Source: Oligosphaeraceae bacterium
Lineage (GTDB): Bacteria; Verrucomicrobiota; Lentisphaeria; Oligosphaerales; Oligosphaeraceae
Length of the DNA stretch: 21,153 nucleotides
Assembly (NCBI GenBank): GCA_012515455.1
Contig: JAAYYJ010000340.1
Location: 1 to 21,153, forward strand
Reading direction: 5' to 3'
Below, piece after piece: positions 8,243 through 15,498 of this stretch. The first letter of the stretch is position 1; each line of letters begins with the position of its first letter. The notes beneath the pieces were generated by a model that did not search any database, was not told the origin of the DNA, and was given only the letters and a program-made list of their open reading frames with translations. The position numbers and the translations under genes are program-made.

Positions 8243-9586
8243 ATGTCGGAGATCTTGGCTGATTTATCGTCTTTCGATCCCGGGTTGCGTTGTCAGAGCC
8301 TGGAGAAACTGCTGTCCGGGACGGCGTTTCCGCCCGAGAACCAGGACTTGAATATGCATATCCATACCTTCTTTTCCTACAATGGGGAAGGATGGTCGCC
8401 CTCTCGCGTGGCTTACGAAATGAAGAAGCTCGGGCTCTACAGCGCGGCCATCTGTGACTTCGATGTCCTGCAGGGGATGGAGGAATTCCTGGCGGCCGCA
8501 GATCGGCTCGCGCTGCGGGCGGCTGTAGGCTTCGAAAGCCGGGTCTTCTTCCCCGAATATTCCCAGGCTGAGATCAATTCCCCGGGCGAGCCCGGGGTGC
8601 TCTATTTCATGGGCATGGGCTTCGTGCAGCTGCCCCCGCCGGGCAGTGCTGCGGCCGAGGTTTTTCAGGGGATGCTCTCGCAGTCGCATGTGCGCAACCG
8701 CGCCCTGATCGAACGGGTGAACGGCAAAATCGCCCCCCTGCGCCTGGATTACGACCGCGATGTCCTGCCCTTGACCCCGAAGGGCAATGCCACCGAACGT
8801 CATATCGTGCGGGCCTACTACGACAAAGCCCTGCAGGAATACGGCGGAGTGGAAGGCGCGGCCAAATTCTGGAGCGGTGTCTTCGCTTTGCCGGTTGGGG
8901 AAGTCCAGGCGAAGATCGCCAGTCCCAACCCCGGCAATGAATTTCTGCGCGGGAAGCTGATGAAGCGTGGCGGCCTGGGCTACGAACAGCCGACCGACAA
9001 GACCTTCCCGCGGCTGGATGACGTGATTGCCATGATCCGCGCCTGCCGGGCCATACCCATGACCGCCTGGCTCGACGGATCGCTCGCAGGTGAACACAAT
9101 CCCGAGGAACAGCTCGACTGTCTGCTGGCCAAGAATGTCGAAGCGGTTAATGTCATCCCCGACCGGAACTGGAATTTCTCCGACCCGGCCGTGCAGCGGG
9201 AAAAAATTCTGGCCCTGGACCGTTACTTGTCTGCGGCCCAGGCCCGTGCGCTGCCGGTTAATGTCGGCACTGAGGGGAATAAGCCGGGGCAGCGCCTGGT
9301 CGACGACTTCAACTGCCCGGCTTTGTCCAAGTACCGCCCGCTGTTCCTGCAGGGCGCCCAGATTATGATCGGGCATACCAGGCTGCTGCGGTTCGCAGAT
9401 TTTTCCTACAGCGACCAGGCCGCGAAGGACCTCTTCCCGGAACGCCGGCGGCGCAATGAATTCTTCGCTGCAGTCGGGGCACTGCCCTGTCCCGGCCCGC
9501 AGCTGCTGCAGAAGCTGCAGGCAATGGAGGCCGGCCAGGCCTTCGCGTTCCTGACTGATTGTGCCAAACGCCAGAAATGGTCCTGA
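8243..9586 (+). CDS. PHP-domain protein (putative metal-dependent phosphoesterase), atypical
   Basis: This 447-residue protein starts with a PHP-like metal site. LNMHIHTFFSYNGEG contains H39 and H41, ICDFDVLQGMEE occupies the place of the usual (T/S)DHD...G motif, and VGFES supplies E98. PHP proteins hydrolyse phosphoester bonds with two or three metal ions. Here the second-motif histidine is replaced by F73 (D72-F73-D74), so activity or metal number may differ. The middle region is all new to me, and a late GHTRLLRF may provide another His. AAGGAG at 8231-8236 is 6 bases before the ATG. The stop lies 50 bases before L-rhamnose isomerase, suggesting co-transcription and perhaps a sugar-phosphate-related role, which is inference. 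I do not recognise a named subfamily. Confidence 0.75.
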   Translation: MSEILADLSSFDPGLRCQSLEKLLSGTAFPPENQDLNMHIHTFFSYNGEGWSPSRVAYEMKKLGLYSAAICDFDVLQGMEEFLAAADRLALRAAVGFESRVFFPEYSQAEINSPGEPGVLYFMGMGFVQLPPPGSAAAEVFQGMLSQSHVRNRALIERVNGKIAPLRLDYDRDVLPLTPKGNATERHIVRAYYDKALQEYGGVEGAAKFWSGVFALPVGEVQAKIASPNPGNEFLRGKLMKRGGLGYEQPTDKTFPRLDDVIAMIRACRAIPMTAWLDGSLAGEHNPEEQLDCLLAKNVEAVNVIPDRNWNFSDPAVQREKILALDRYLSAAQARALPVNVGTEGNKPGQRLVDDFNCPALSKYRPLFLQGAQIMIGHTRLLRFADFSYSDQAAKDLFPERRRRNEFFAAVGALPCPGPQLLQKLQAMEAGQAFAFLTDCAKRQKWS

Positions 9587-9636
9587 ATTTGTCGGCGGGC
9601 CGGCGATTGTTTCATCTCTCTACAGAGGATTCTACC

Positions 9637-10920
9637 ATGTTCACCCCTGCTGAACCAGAATTGATCCAAAAACGCTACGAAGACGCCCGGCGGCAGTATG
9701 AACAGCTGGCGGTCGATACCGAAGAGGCTTTGCAGACTCTGGCCCGGACCGCGATCTCGCTGCACTGCTGGCAGGGTGATGACGTGCATGGTTTCGAGGT
9801 GCACGAGGATGCGGTCAGCGGGGGCGGGATTATGTCCACCGGCAATTATCCCGGCGTGGCCACGGATGCGGATACCCTGCGCGCCGATGCCGAGAAGGCA
9901 CTGGCGCTGATTCCGGGGCCCAAGCGCTTTAATCTGCATGCCATCTATGCCGAGACCGGGGGACAGTCTGTACCGCGCGACCAGATCGGGCCGCAGCATT
10001 TCGACCAATGGATGCAATGGTCCCGGAAAATGAACCTGCCGCTCGATTTCAATCCCACTTTCTTTGCCCATCCCCTGGCGAATGACGGCTTTACCCTCTC
10101 CCATCCGGACCCGGAAATACGGGAGTTCTGGATCAGGCACGCGATTGCCTGCCGCCGCATCGCTGCAGCCATGGGCCAGAACCAGAACTGCCCCTGCATC
10201 ATCAATCACTGGCTACCGGATGGCAGCAAGGATCAGCCCATCGACCGCCTCGGCCCCCGGCGGCGCCTGCTGCAGTCCCTGGAACAGGTATTCGCGGTGG
10301 ACATCCCGCGCGAGTACTGCCGGGATGCGGTGGAGTGCAAATTGTTCGGCCTGGGCAGCGAGGATTATGTGGTCGGCTCGCATGAGTTCTATCTGTGCTA
10401 CGCCCAGACCCATCCCCAGATGCTCTGCTTCGATATGGGGCATTTCCATCCCACCGAGACCATCCACGACAAGCTCTCCGCAGTGCTGCTCTTCCAGGAC
10501 GAACTGCTGCTGCATATCAGCCGGGGAGTGCGCTGGGACAGCGACCACGTGGTCATCGGCAATGATGATCTGCGCCAGCTCTGCCAGCAGGTCGTGCGCG
10601 GGAATTTCCTGCCCAGAGTCCACCTCGCACTCGATTTTTTTGACGGCAGCATCAACCGGGTCGGGGCCTGGGTCACCGGCACCCGTGCTACCCAGAAGGC
10701 GCTGCTGGCGGCGTTACTGGAGCCTACCAGGATGCTGCAGTCCTTCGAGGATTCCGGCGATGGTGCGATGAAGCTGGCACTGCTGGAAGAGCTCAAGCAG
10801 TATCCGTTGGGGGCGGTCTGGGACTGGTATTGCCTGCAGCATGACGTGCCCCCCGGGGCGGCTTGGATCGACAACCTGATTGATTATGACCGCCGGGTGC
10901 TCAAAGTCCGGAGCAAATAA
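9637..10920 (+). CDS. rhaA: L-rhamnose isomerase
   Basis: RhaA converts L-rhamnose to L-rhamnulose, the first step in rhamnose catabolism. The 427-residue product is close to the E. coli enzyme (419) and aligns with it along its length from my memory of that sequence: SLHCWQGDDVHGFE, GNYPG, LIPGPKRFNLHAIYAE, DFNPTFFAHPLANDGFTLSH, DRLGPRRRLL, DAVECKLFG, CFDMGHFHPTE, RWDSDHV, LDFFDGSINR and ALLEPT. Metal ligands corresponding to E. coli E234, D267 and H294 fall at E233, D266 and H293, a constant offset of one. The ATG at 9637 is preceded by AGAGGA (9624-9629), and an open frame 26 codons upstream is not needed. RhaB, RhaD and a regulator are not in the window, so the pathway must be completed elsewhere. 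The PHP gene upstream is its likely operon partner. Confidence 0.96.
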   Translation: MFTPAEPELIQKRYEDARRQYEQLAVDTEEALQTLARTAISLHCWQGDDVHGFEVHEDAVSGGGIMSTGNYPGVATDADTLRADAEKALALIPGPKRFNLHAIYAETGGQSVPRDQIGPQHFDQWMQWSRKMNLPLDFNPTFFAHPLANDGFTLSHPDPEIREFWIRHAIACRRIAAAMGQNQNCPCIINHWLPDGSKDQPIDRLGPRRRLLQSLEQVFAVDIPREYCRDAVECKLFGLGSEDYVVGSHEFYLCYAQTHPQMLCFDMGHFHPTETIHDKLSAVLLFQDELLLHISRGVRWDSDHVVIGNDDLRQLCQQVVRGNFLPRVHLALDFFDGSINRVGAWVTGTRATQKALLAALLEPTRMLQSFEDSGDGAMKLALLEELKQYPLGAVWDWYCLQHDVPPGAAWIDNLIDYDRRVLKVRSK

Positions 10921-10958
10921 TCGCACCATGCCCTGTGCTTGGGCAAGAAGGAACGTGA

Positions 10959-11504
10959 ATGTCAGATAAAATGGTAATTTCATTGATGGCCCGGGATCAG
11001 GTCGGCATGGTCGCAGAGATTGCCGGGGTGGTGTCCCGTCTGGGCGGCAATATCGAAGATATCAGCCAGACGGTGACCAGGGGCTATTTCTCCATGATCC
11101 TGGTCGTGCAGTTCCAGAAAAAAATCAGTCCGGCGGCCATCCGGAGCGCCTTGAACGCTGCGGAGCAGCTCTCCGATGCCTCGATTGGGGTCTGTGAGCT
11201 GCGTCATGTCCCTGCGCCTTCACCCCCTGACAGCGACAACCGCTATGTCCTGACTGTCTCCGGGCCGGACCGCAGCGGCCTGGTCGCGGAGGTGGCGGGG
11301 TATTTGCGGGAACGCAATATCAATATCGTGGATTTGGCCAGCTTGATCAACCAAGGGGAGTATACTATGATGTTCCTGGTGGACCTGCCCCCGGATACGG
11401 ATGTCAGCAAGTTGCGGAATAGCCTGCAGATGAATCTGGAGAGTCTGTCCCTGCAAGTCGAGCTGCGCCATCAGGCATTGTTCAGAAAGACCAACGAGAT
11501 ATGA
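10959..11504 (+). CDS. Tandem ACT-domain protein (GcvR-like architecture)
   Basis: This 181-residue protein consists of two ACT domains and little else. Domain 1 (about residues 5-83) contains ARDQVGMVAEIAGVVSRLGG and NIEDISQ. Domain 2 (about 95-171) contains SGPDRSGLVAEVAGYLRE and NINIVDL. The D-x-x-G-[ML]-V-A-E-[IV]-A-G turn is the typical amino-acid-binding edge. The arrangement resembles GcvR, regulator of glycine cleavage in E. coli, and also the regulatory N-terminal half of some SerB phosphoserine phosphatases. There is no DNA-binding domain, so it must act on a partner. AAGAAGGAA at 10945-10953 is well placed. Its stop overlaps the phosphatase start as ATGA (11501-11504), making the phosphatase the prime candidate partner. 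Confidence 0.85.
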   Translation: MSDKMVISLMARDQVGMVAEIAGVVSRLGGNIEDISQTVTRGYFSMILVVQFQKKISPAAIRSALNAAEQLSDASIGVCELRHVPAPSPPDSDNRYVLTVSGPDRSGLVAEVAGYLRERNINIVDLASLINQGEYTMMFLVDLPPDTDVSKLRNSLQMNLESLSLQVELRHQALFRKTNEI

Positions 11505-12151
11505 GCACTAGAACCGAAATGGTAATCGTCCGCCACGGCGAGACGGAAGGCAACCGCACCCAGACTCTGCAAGGGCAAAGCAATACCGACCTGAATCCAA
11601 TGGGCCGGCTGCAAGTCGAGAGGCTGGCCCGGCGCCTGCAGAAACAGCCGCCTTTTACGGCCGTATACAGCAGCGACCTGCAGCGGACCATGGATACCGC
11701 CAGAATTATCCTGGAAAAAATCCCTGCTGCGCCGCTTATCCCCACCCCCGCCCTGCGGGAGTGGAATCTCGGGCATCTGCAGGGGCATACCTGGGCTGAA
11801 CTGGAAGACAAATCGCCGGGGGTCAGAAATGCTTTCCGGCAGGCCGGCGACGACGTCCAGGCACCTGGGGGCGAGAAGCGTTCGGAGCTGGAGAAGCGGG
11901 TCTGGGACTGCCTGCAAAGCCTGGCTTTGCGCCATGTTGGCGAGCGCATTCTGCTGGTCTCGCATGGCGGGGCCTTGCGCTCGATGTTCAAATACGTGGT
12001 CGGTGTTCCCAAGGCTCCGAATCTGCTGCCGGTGACCAGCAACGCCAGTTACAACCAGATTGTCTGCAACAATGGCGCCTGGCAGCTGCTGTGCTGGAAC
12101 GACACTGCCCACCTCGAGGGCATAGAGCTTAACGAACTGGTCGCATACTGA
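11501..12151 (+). CDS. Histidine phosphatase family protein (phosphoglycerate mutase-like)
   Basis: This 216-residue protein has the full active site of the histidine phosphatase superfamily. The phospho-accepting histidine H12 lies in VRHGETEGN. YSSDLQRTMDTA supplies R62, REWNLGHLQGHTW supplies the acid E87, and VSHGGALR supplies H155. Length and the ELREWNLG-type motif place it with cofactor-independent-acting phosphatases (CobC, PhoE and metal-independent phosphoserine phosphatase) rather than glycolytic mutases, but the substrate cannot be read directly. The ATG is inside the preceding gene's stop, so translation is coupled to the tandem-ACT protein. That pairing raises the possibility of a phosphoserine phosphatase under serine or glycine control, which is inference. 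The YfcE-like gene starts 37 bases downstream. Confidence 0.88.
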   Translation: MSTRTEMVIVRHGETEGNRTQTLQGQSNTDLNPMGRLQVERLARRLQKQPPFTAVYSSDLQRTMDTARIILEKIPAAPLIPTPALREWNLGHLQGHTWAELEDKSPGVRNAFRQAGDDVQAPGGEKRSELEKRVWDCLQSLALRHVGERILLVSHGGALRSMFKYVVGVPKAPNLLPVTSNASYNQIVCNNGAWQLLCWNDTAHLEGIELNELVAY

Positions 12152-12188
12152 TCTGCCCCAACAAGGTTCTGCCGAACACGAGGAAGGA

Positions 12189-12746
12189 ATGCCGATGTGT
12201 GTGCTGTTTTTTTCCGATATCCACGGTTCGGCCGGCTGCCTGGAGGAGTTCTCCCGCTGGGTGGAGTATTACCGCCCACAACAGTTGGTGCTGCTCGGTG
12301 ATGTGCTGTCCCCCGGGGGCAACAATATGGGCGGGGAATATGACCCTCAGCGCGTGGCGGATATCCTCAATGCCTGGAAGGACCGAATCATGGCCGTGCG
12401 CGGCAACTGCGACCGCACAGAGGATCAGCTGCTGCTGGAATTCCCGCTGCTGGCGGAGTATGCCACGCTGAGGCTCGACAACCGGAAATTCTTCCTGAGC
12501 CACGGTCATCTCTGGCACCCGGGCCATCTCCCGCCGCTGGGCAGTGCCGAGGTCCTGGCCAGCGGCCATACCCATATTCCCCAAATCAGCACGGCGGAGG
12601 GAATCTGCTGCTTCAATCCGGGATCGCTGTCAATGCCGAGGGGCGGTTTCCCGCCCAGTTTCGCACTGTATCAGCAGAATCGGATCGCAGTGCTGGAGCT
12701 GCAGACCGGCACCGAGATGTTTACCCATTCCCTGACCGAAGGCTGA
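12189..12746 (+). CDS. YfcE-like metallophosphodiesterase
   Basis: This 185-residue calcineurin-like phosphoesterase is close to E. coli YfcE (184 residues), which hydrolyses artificial phosphodiesters. The di-metal motifs are all present: SDIHG (D10, H12), LGD (D38), RGNCD (N73), SHGH (H105) and SGHTH (H127, H129). FNPGSLSMPRGG near the end is also typical. The SD GAGGAAGGA (12180-12188) runs right up to the ATG at 12189. A second in-frame ATG at 12195 gives a more usual 6-base spacing from AAGGA, so the true start may be MCVLFF rather than MPMCVLFF. This is the last gene of the plus-strand run and converges on rluA, leaving only 10 bases between stops. Confidence 0.9.
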   Translation: MPMCVLFFSDIHGSAGCLEEFSRWVEYYRPQQLVLLGDVLSPGGNNMGGEYDPQRVADILNAWKDRIMAVRGNCDRTEDQLLLEFPLLAEYATLRLDNRKFFLSHGHLWHPGHLPPLGSAEVLASGHTHIPQISTAEGICCFNPGSLSMPRGGFPPSFALYQQNRIAVLELQTGTEMFTHSLTEG

Positions 12747-12756
12747 GTGGAGACGC

Positions 12757-13719
12757 TCAGAATAGCTGCAGGTCTGCCGGCAAAGGCGAGTGGTATTCTT
12801 CCGGTTCCCGGCCTGGACGGGCGAAGACGATCCGGGTGGCATGCAGCGCCTGCCGCGGAAACCGCAGGCGGGCATAGTCTGCGCCGGTGAGCTGACCCTG
12901 AGCCTGACGCAGAAAGAACTGCTCGTCCAGGCCATAGAGTTTGTCCCCGGCGACAGGATAGCCCAGGCTGTGCAAGGTGGCCCGGATTTGATGCGTGCGG
13001 CCAGTCTCCAGGCGGGCCAGCAGCAAGCTGCTCGAGGCGCCGCCGGCCAGACGCCGGAAGTAGGTGGACGCACTCTCGCAGTGGCCCGGCACTTCGCATG
13101 GCTCCCTGGAGGAAAATACGCGTTTTTTGCGGACTGCGCTGTCACGGTCCGGATAGAGCCAGCCGCGGCAGTATTCCTCATCCGGGAAAGCTCCGTGGAC
13201 GATAACCAGATATTCCTTGACTGCACCGCAGGAGTGCAGCGCCCGGCTGATTTGCGCCGCGGCGGCGGCCGTCTTGGCAACGATCACCAGACCGGAGGTC
13301 TCCCGGTCCAGGCGCTGGCAGAAATGAACTTCCGGCAGGTGCAGGAATTGCTTCAGCCAGGCCCACAGGGTGTGGTTGAAGAAACGCCCAGCGGGATGGC
13401 AGGGAAGATTGCCCGGCTTTACTACCACCAGGCTGTCCTGGTCTTCGTGCAGGATGACGATATCCCAGCTGACCGCCGGCTCGGGTAGAAAGCGGGGCTG
13501 GAATTGCAACTGGTCGCCGGGGCAGAGAAGCTCATCGGCAGTGGCAGGATGGCCGTTGCGGAGCAGATTGCCGGCCAGCAGCTGTTCCCGCCATTCTTCT
13601 GCGTCCAGATAGTTGAAGCGGCTGGAGAGATAGGCGAGGAGGGTGCCGGTCTCAGGCGTAAGCTGGCCGATGCTGCAGTTGCTCTGCCGGACCAGAGGCT
13701 GGAAGGGCAGTGCATCCAT
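12757..13719 (-). CDS. RluA-family pseudouridine synthase
   Basis: This 320-residue RNA pseudouridine synthase has an N-terminal S4-like RNA-binding region (about residues 20-75, ending CPGDQLQF) and an RluA catalytic domain. The catalytic aspartate is D138 in CQRLDRETSGLVIVAKT. VVVKPGNLPCHP, KEYLVIVHG and ETGRTHQIRATLHSLGYPVAGDKLYG are further family motifs. Such enzymes isomerise specific uridines in 23S rRNA or tRNA, and the exact site (RluA, C or D type) cannot be decided here. The start ATG shares its A with the tlyA stop (TGATG on the minus strand), with a G-rich GGGGG just upstream. It is the distal gene of a three-gene minus-strand unit and converges with the YfcE-like gene. Confidence 0.9.
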   Translation of the reverse strand: MDALPFQPLVRQSNCSIGQLTPETGTLLAYLSSRFNYLDAEEWREQLLAGNLLRNGHPATADELLCPGDQLQFQPRFLPEPAVSWDIVILHEDQDSLVVVKPGNLPCHPAGRFFNHTLWAWLKQFLHLPEVHFCQRLDRETSGLVIVAKTAAAAAQISRALHSCGAVKEYLVIVHGAFPDEEYCRGWLYPDRDSAVRKKRVFSSREPCEVPGHCESASTYFRRLAGGASSSLLLARLETGRTHQIRATLHSLGYPVAGDKLYGLDEQFFLRQAQGQLTGADYARLRFPRQALHATRIVFARPGREPEEYHSPLPADLQLF

Positions 13720-14468
13720 CAGACCCCCGCTTTGCAGTTGCGGAAGGCGGCGATGTATTCCTGGTTGCCCTTCGGACCTTTGATTGGAGAGGGGACTACG
13801 CCGGCAAGGGACCAGCCCAGCTCTGCCATCGCAAAGCGCTGCACCTTCTCAATGCAACGCTGCCGCACTGCTTCGTCGCGGACGACACCGCCGGAACCGA
13901 CTTCCTGCCGCTCCGACTCAAACTGCGGTTTCACCAGGACAAAGACCCAGGCCTCAGGCTGCAGCAACGGCGCACAGGGCCCCAGGACCTTGGTCAGAGA
14001 AATAAACGATACATCTGCGGTCAGCACCGAAATCGGCTCGGGGATCAAGACCCTGCTCAAATCGCGGGCATTGGTGCGCTCCCGCAAAATTACTCGCGGG
14101 TCCAGCCGCAATTTTTGGTGCAGCTGGCCATAGCCGACATCGACGGCGTAGACCCGGCTTACGCCGTGCTGCAGGAGCACCTCGGTGAAGCCGCCGGTGG
14201 AGGCTCCTAAATCCAGGGCCACCCCGCCGGCTAGCGCCGGCTGGAATTTTTCCAGCGCGGCCAGGAGCTTGAAGGCCCCGCGGCTGACATAGCGGGGCTC
14301 ATCATTCAGGAAGAGGCTGCAGTCTTCCGGCAGCATCTGCCCCGGTTTGCGTACCAGCTCATCCGGACCCAGGCGGACCTCGCCGGCCATAATCAGCCGC
14401 TGTGCCAGCGAGCGTGATTCGCAGAGTTGCAAATCCACCAGCAGTTGGTCTGCGCGCACCTTGTTCAT
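13719..14468 (-). CDS. TlyA family rRNA (cytidine-2'-O)-methyltransferase
   Basis: The 249-residue product has an S4 RNA-binding domain at about residues 1-60 (VRADQLLVDLQLCESRSLAQ), a linker with VSRGAFKLLAAL, then an FtsJ/RrmJ-like Rossmann methyltransferase. The SAM-binding LDLGASTGGFTEVLLQ is at 85-100, followed by AVDVGYGQLHQKLR, DPRV, ERTNARDL and LVKPQFE. That domain order and length define the TlyA family, known in mycobacteria to 2'-O-methylate 16S and 23S rRNA cytidines and in other bacteria annotated as hemolysin A. The methyltransferase function is the better supported one. ATGA overlaps join it to the amidohydrolase upstream (14465-14468) and TGATG to the RluA-type gene downstream. 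Two S4-containing rRNA modifiers are thus made from one message. Confidence 0.92.
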   Translation of the reverse strand: MNKVRADQLLVDLQLCESRSLAQRLIMAGEVRLGPDELVRKPGQMLPEDCSLFLNDEPRYVSRGAFKLLAALEKFQPALAGGVALDLGASTGGFTEVLLQHGVSRVYAVDVGYGQLHQKLRLDPRVILRERTNARDLSRVLIPEPISVLTADVSFISLTKVLGPCAPLLQPEAWVFVLVKPQFESERQEVGSGGVVRDEAVRQRCIEKVQRFAMAELGWSLAGVVPSPIKGPKGNQEYIAAFRNCKAGV

Positions 14469-15307
14469 GGTTGCAATCCCAGATGGTTGGCGTTACTTAG
14501 AAGACCCTCCAATTGAGTGTCGGTGAGATGCAGGCGGTACTGCAGGCGCTGCATCTCCGCGCCCGGGTCAAACAGGGGATAGTCGCTGCCGAACAGAAAA
14601 CGCTGTTGCGGGAACGTGTGGAAAATCTGCTCCAGGAGTCCTTGCGGGATGGCGAACAGGCTGCTGGAGGTGTCGAAGTAGATGTCCAGTCCGGATAAGG
14701 CCTCCACCACGTACTGCCAATGGCGGTAGCCACCGAAATGAGCCGCGATGATCTGCAGTCTGGGATAACGCCGTTTGATGGCCGCAATCTTCCAGGGGCA
14801 GCTGGGATTCAGCGCCGGCGGGAGCACGTCGCCGACATGGACCATCAGGGTGAAATGACCCTCCATGGCCGCAAACAGCGGCAGCAGTGCCGGGTCATCC
14901 AGACGGAAACCCTGGAAATCCGGATGCAGTTTGATGCCCGGCACCTGGTGGTCAGCCAGAAAGGCCAGCTCGGCTGCCAAGTTGGTAAATCCGGGGTGCA
15001 TGGTCCCGAAGGGGATGATCCCGGGGGTGGATTTCAAGGACGCCGCCCAGCGGTTGGCAGGGACCACCTGCTCGGGAGCGGTAGCCGCCGAGTGGGCACA
15101 GCACCAGTTGATGCCGGCTCTCTGCAAGCGCGGCTGCAGGTCCTGGTATTCGCCGGTGCCGATGGGTGGGATATGGTAGTGGTCGTCCAGCTGACTGACT
15201 ACTTTGGCTGCAATCTTGGGATGAAAAATATGGGTATGGACATCAAAACGTGCTATACTGCTCATAAATACCGTGCCTGACTGACTTGCCGCTCGGGGAA
15301 TTAACAT
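14465..15307 (-). CDS. Amidohydrolase family protein (Amidohydro_2-like)
   Basis: This metal-dependent TIM-barrel hydrolase has FDVHTHIF at the first strand (metal-binding HxH), GIKLHPDFQGF, a central MVHVGD histidine, IIAAHFGG and the late aspartate motif FLFGSDYPLFDP. These fit PF04909-type amidohydrolases or decarboxylases of 260-300 residues. The substrate is unknown. I chose the ATG at 15307 (280 residues) because GGGAG lies 6 bases before it. An internal ATG at 15265 (266 residues, beginning MSSIARF) puts the HxH at the more usual residues 10-12 but has a weak ribosome site. The gene leads a coupled unit with the TlyA-type and RluA-type genes, and is transcribed divergently from the GH36-like gene. 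Its first codons overlap the putative promoter of that gene. Confidence 0.82.
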   Translation of the reverse strand: MLIPRAASQSGTVFMSSIARFDVHTHIFHPKIAAKVVSQLDDHYHIPPIGTGEYQDLQPRLQRAGINWCCAHSAATAPEQVVPANRWAASLKSTPGIIPFGTMHPGFTNLAAELAFLADHQVPGIKLHPDFQGFRLDDPALLPLFAAMEGHFTLMVHVGDVLPPALNPSCPWKIAAIKRRYPRLQIIAAHFGGYRHWQYVVEALSGLDIYFDTSSSLFAIPQGLLEQIFHTFPQQRFLFGSDYPLFDPGAEMQRLQYRLHLTDTQLEGLLSNANHLGLQP

Positions 15308-15315
15308 AATATACT
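15286..15315 (+). promoter_or_regulatory. Possible promoter for the GH36-like gene leader
   Basis: TTGCCG (15286-15291) and TATACT (15310-15315) are spaced by 18 bases and match sigma70 consensus at four and five of six positions. Start of transcription near 15322 would give a leader of about 175 bases before the ATG at 15499, containing the inverted repeats and terminator described separately. It overlaps the first codons of the divergent amidohydrolase gene. Consensus matching only. Confidence 0.3.
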
Positions 15316-15360
15316 CCCAGAGTGCGGAAATACACCTCCGGGGGCAGGGGATTCTCGCGG

Positions 15361-15415
15361 CCAGCTCTGCTGGAGATGCAAAGTCTGAATTCAGGGTTAC
15401 ATTAATGCCATCTCC
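15361..15415 (+). promoter_or_regulatory. Structured leader with mutually exclusive helices
   Basis: Two helices can form in the plus-strand RNA. CCAGC (15361-15365) can pair with GCTGG (15369-15373), and GGAGATG (15372-15378) can pair with CATCTCC (15409-15415). They share bases 15372-15373, so full formation of one excludes full formation of the other. The second helix can extend by two pairs past a bulged C. In its loop lies CTGAATTCAG (15385-15394), a perfect 10-base palindrome that could alternatively be a DNA operator. This region lies just ahead of an intrinsic terminator and of the GH36-like start, which is the layout expected of an attenuator or riboswitch. I do not recognise a known riboswitch class. 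Confidence 0.4.
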
Positions 15416-15426
15416 ATGCTGCCAGC

Positions 15427-15450
15427 CGGCCGGGAAATCCGGCCGTTTTT
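15427..15450 (+). terminator. Intrinsic terminator upstream of the GH36-like gene
   Basis: CGGCCGG (15427-15433) and CCGGCCG (15439-15445) form a perfect 7-bp all-GC stem with the 5-base loop GAAAT, followed at once by TTTTT (15446-15450). The polarity is plus strand, because the minus strand has A residues before the stem and no T-run after it. No plus-strand gene ends upstream, since the neighbours to the left are transcribed the other way, so it must act on a short leader or small RNA that begins nearby. The next start codon is only about 50 bases downstream. Confidence 0.8.
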
Positions 15451-15498
15451 GTTCCTGGCGCATCTCATCCACCTGCTTGCCTGCCGCCATTGCCTGCT

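Noticed and set aside
10929..10945. TGCCC...GGGCA inverted repeat between rhaA and the tandem-ACT gene as a terminator.
   Set aside because: The stem is 5 bp and is followed by AGAAGGA, the ribosome site, not a T-run.
12743..12760. CTGAG...CTCAG inverted repeat between the convergent YfcE-like and RluA-type genes as a shared terminator.
   Set aside because: The stem is only 5 bp, the loop is 8 bases, and there is no T-run on either side.
13504..14210. Long plus-strand open frames opposite the TlyA-type and RluA-type genes.
   Set aside because: They are antisense shadows in GC-rich DNA; the minus-strand proteins match well-known families over their full length.
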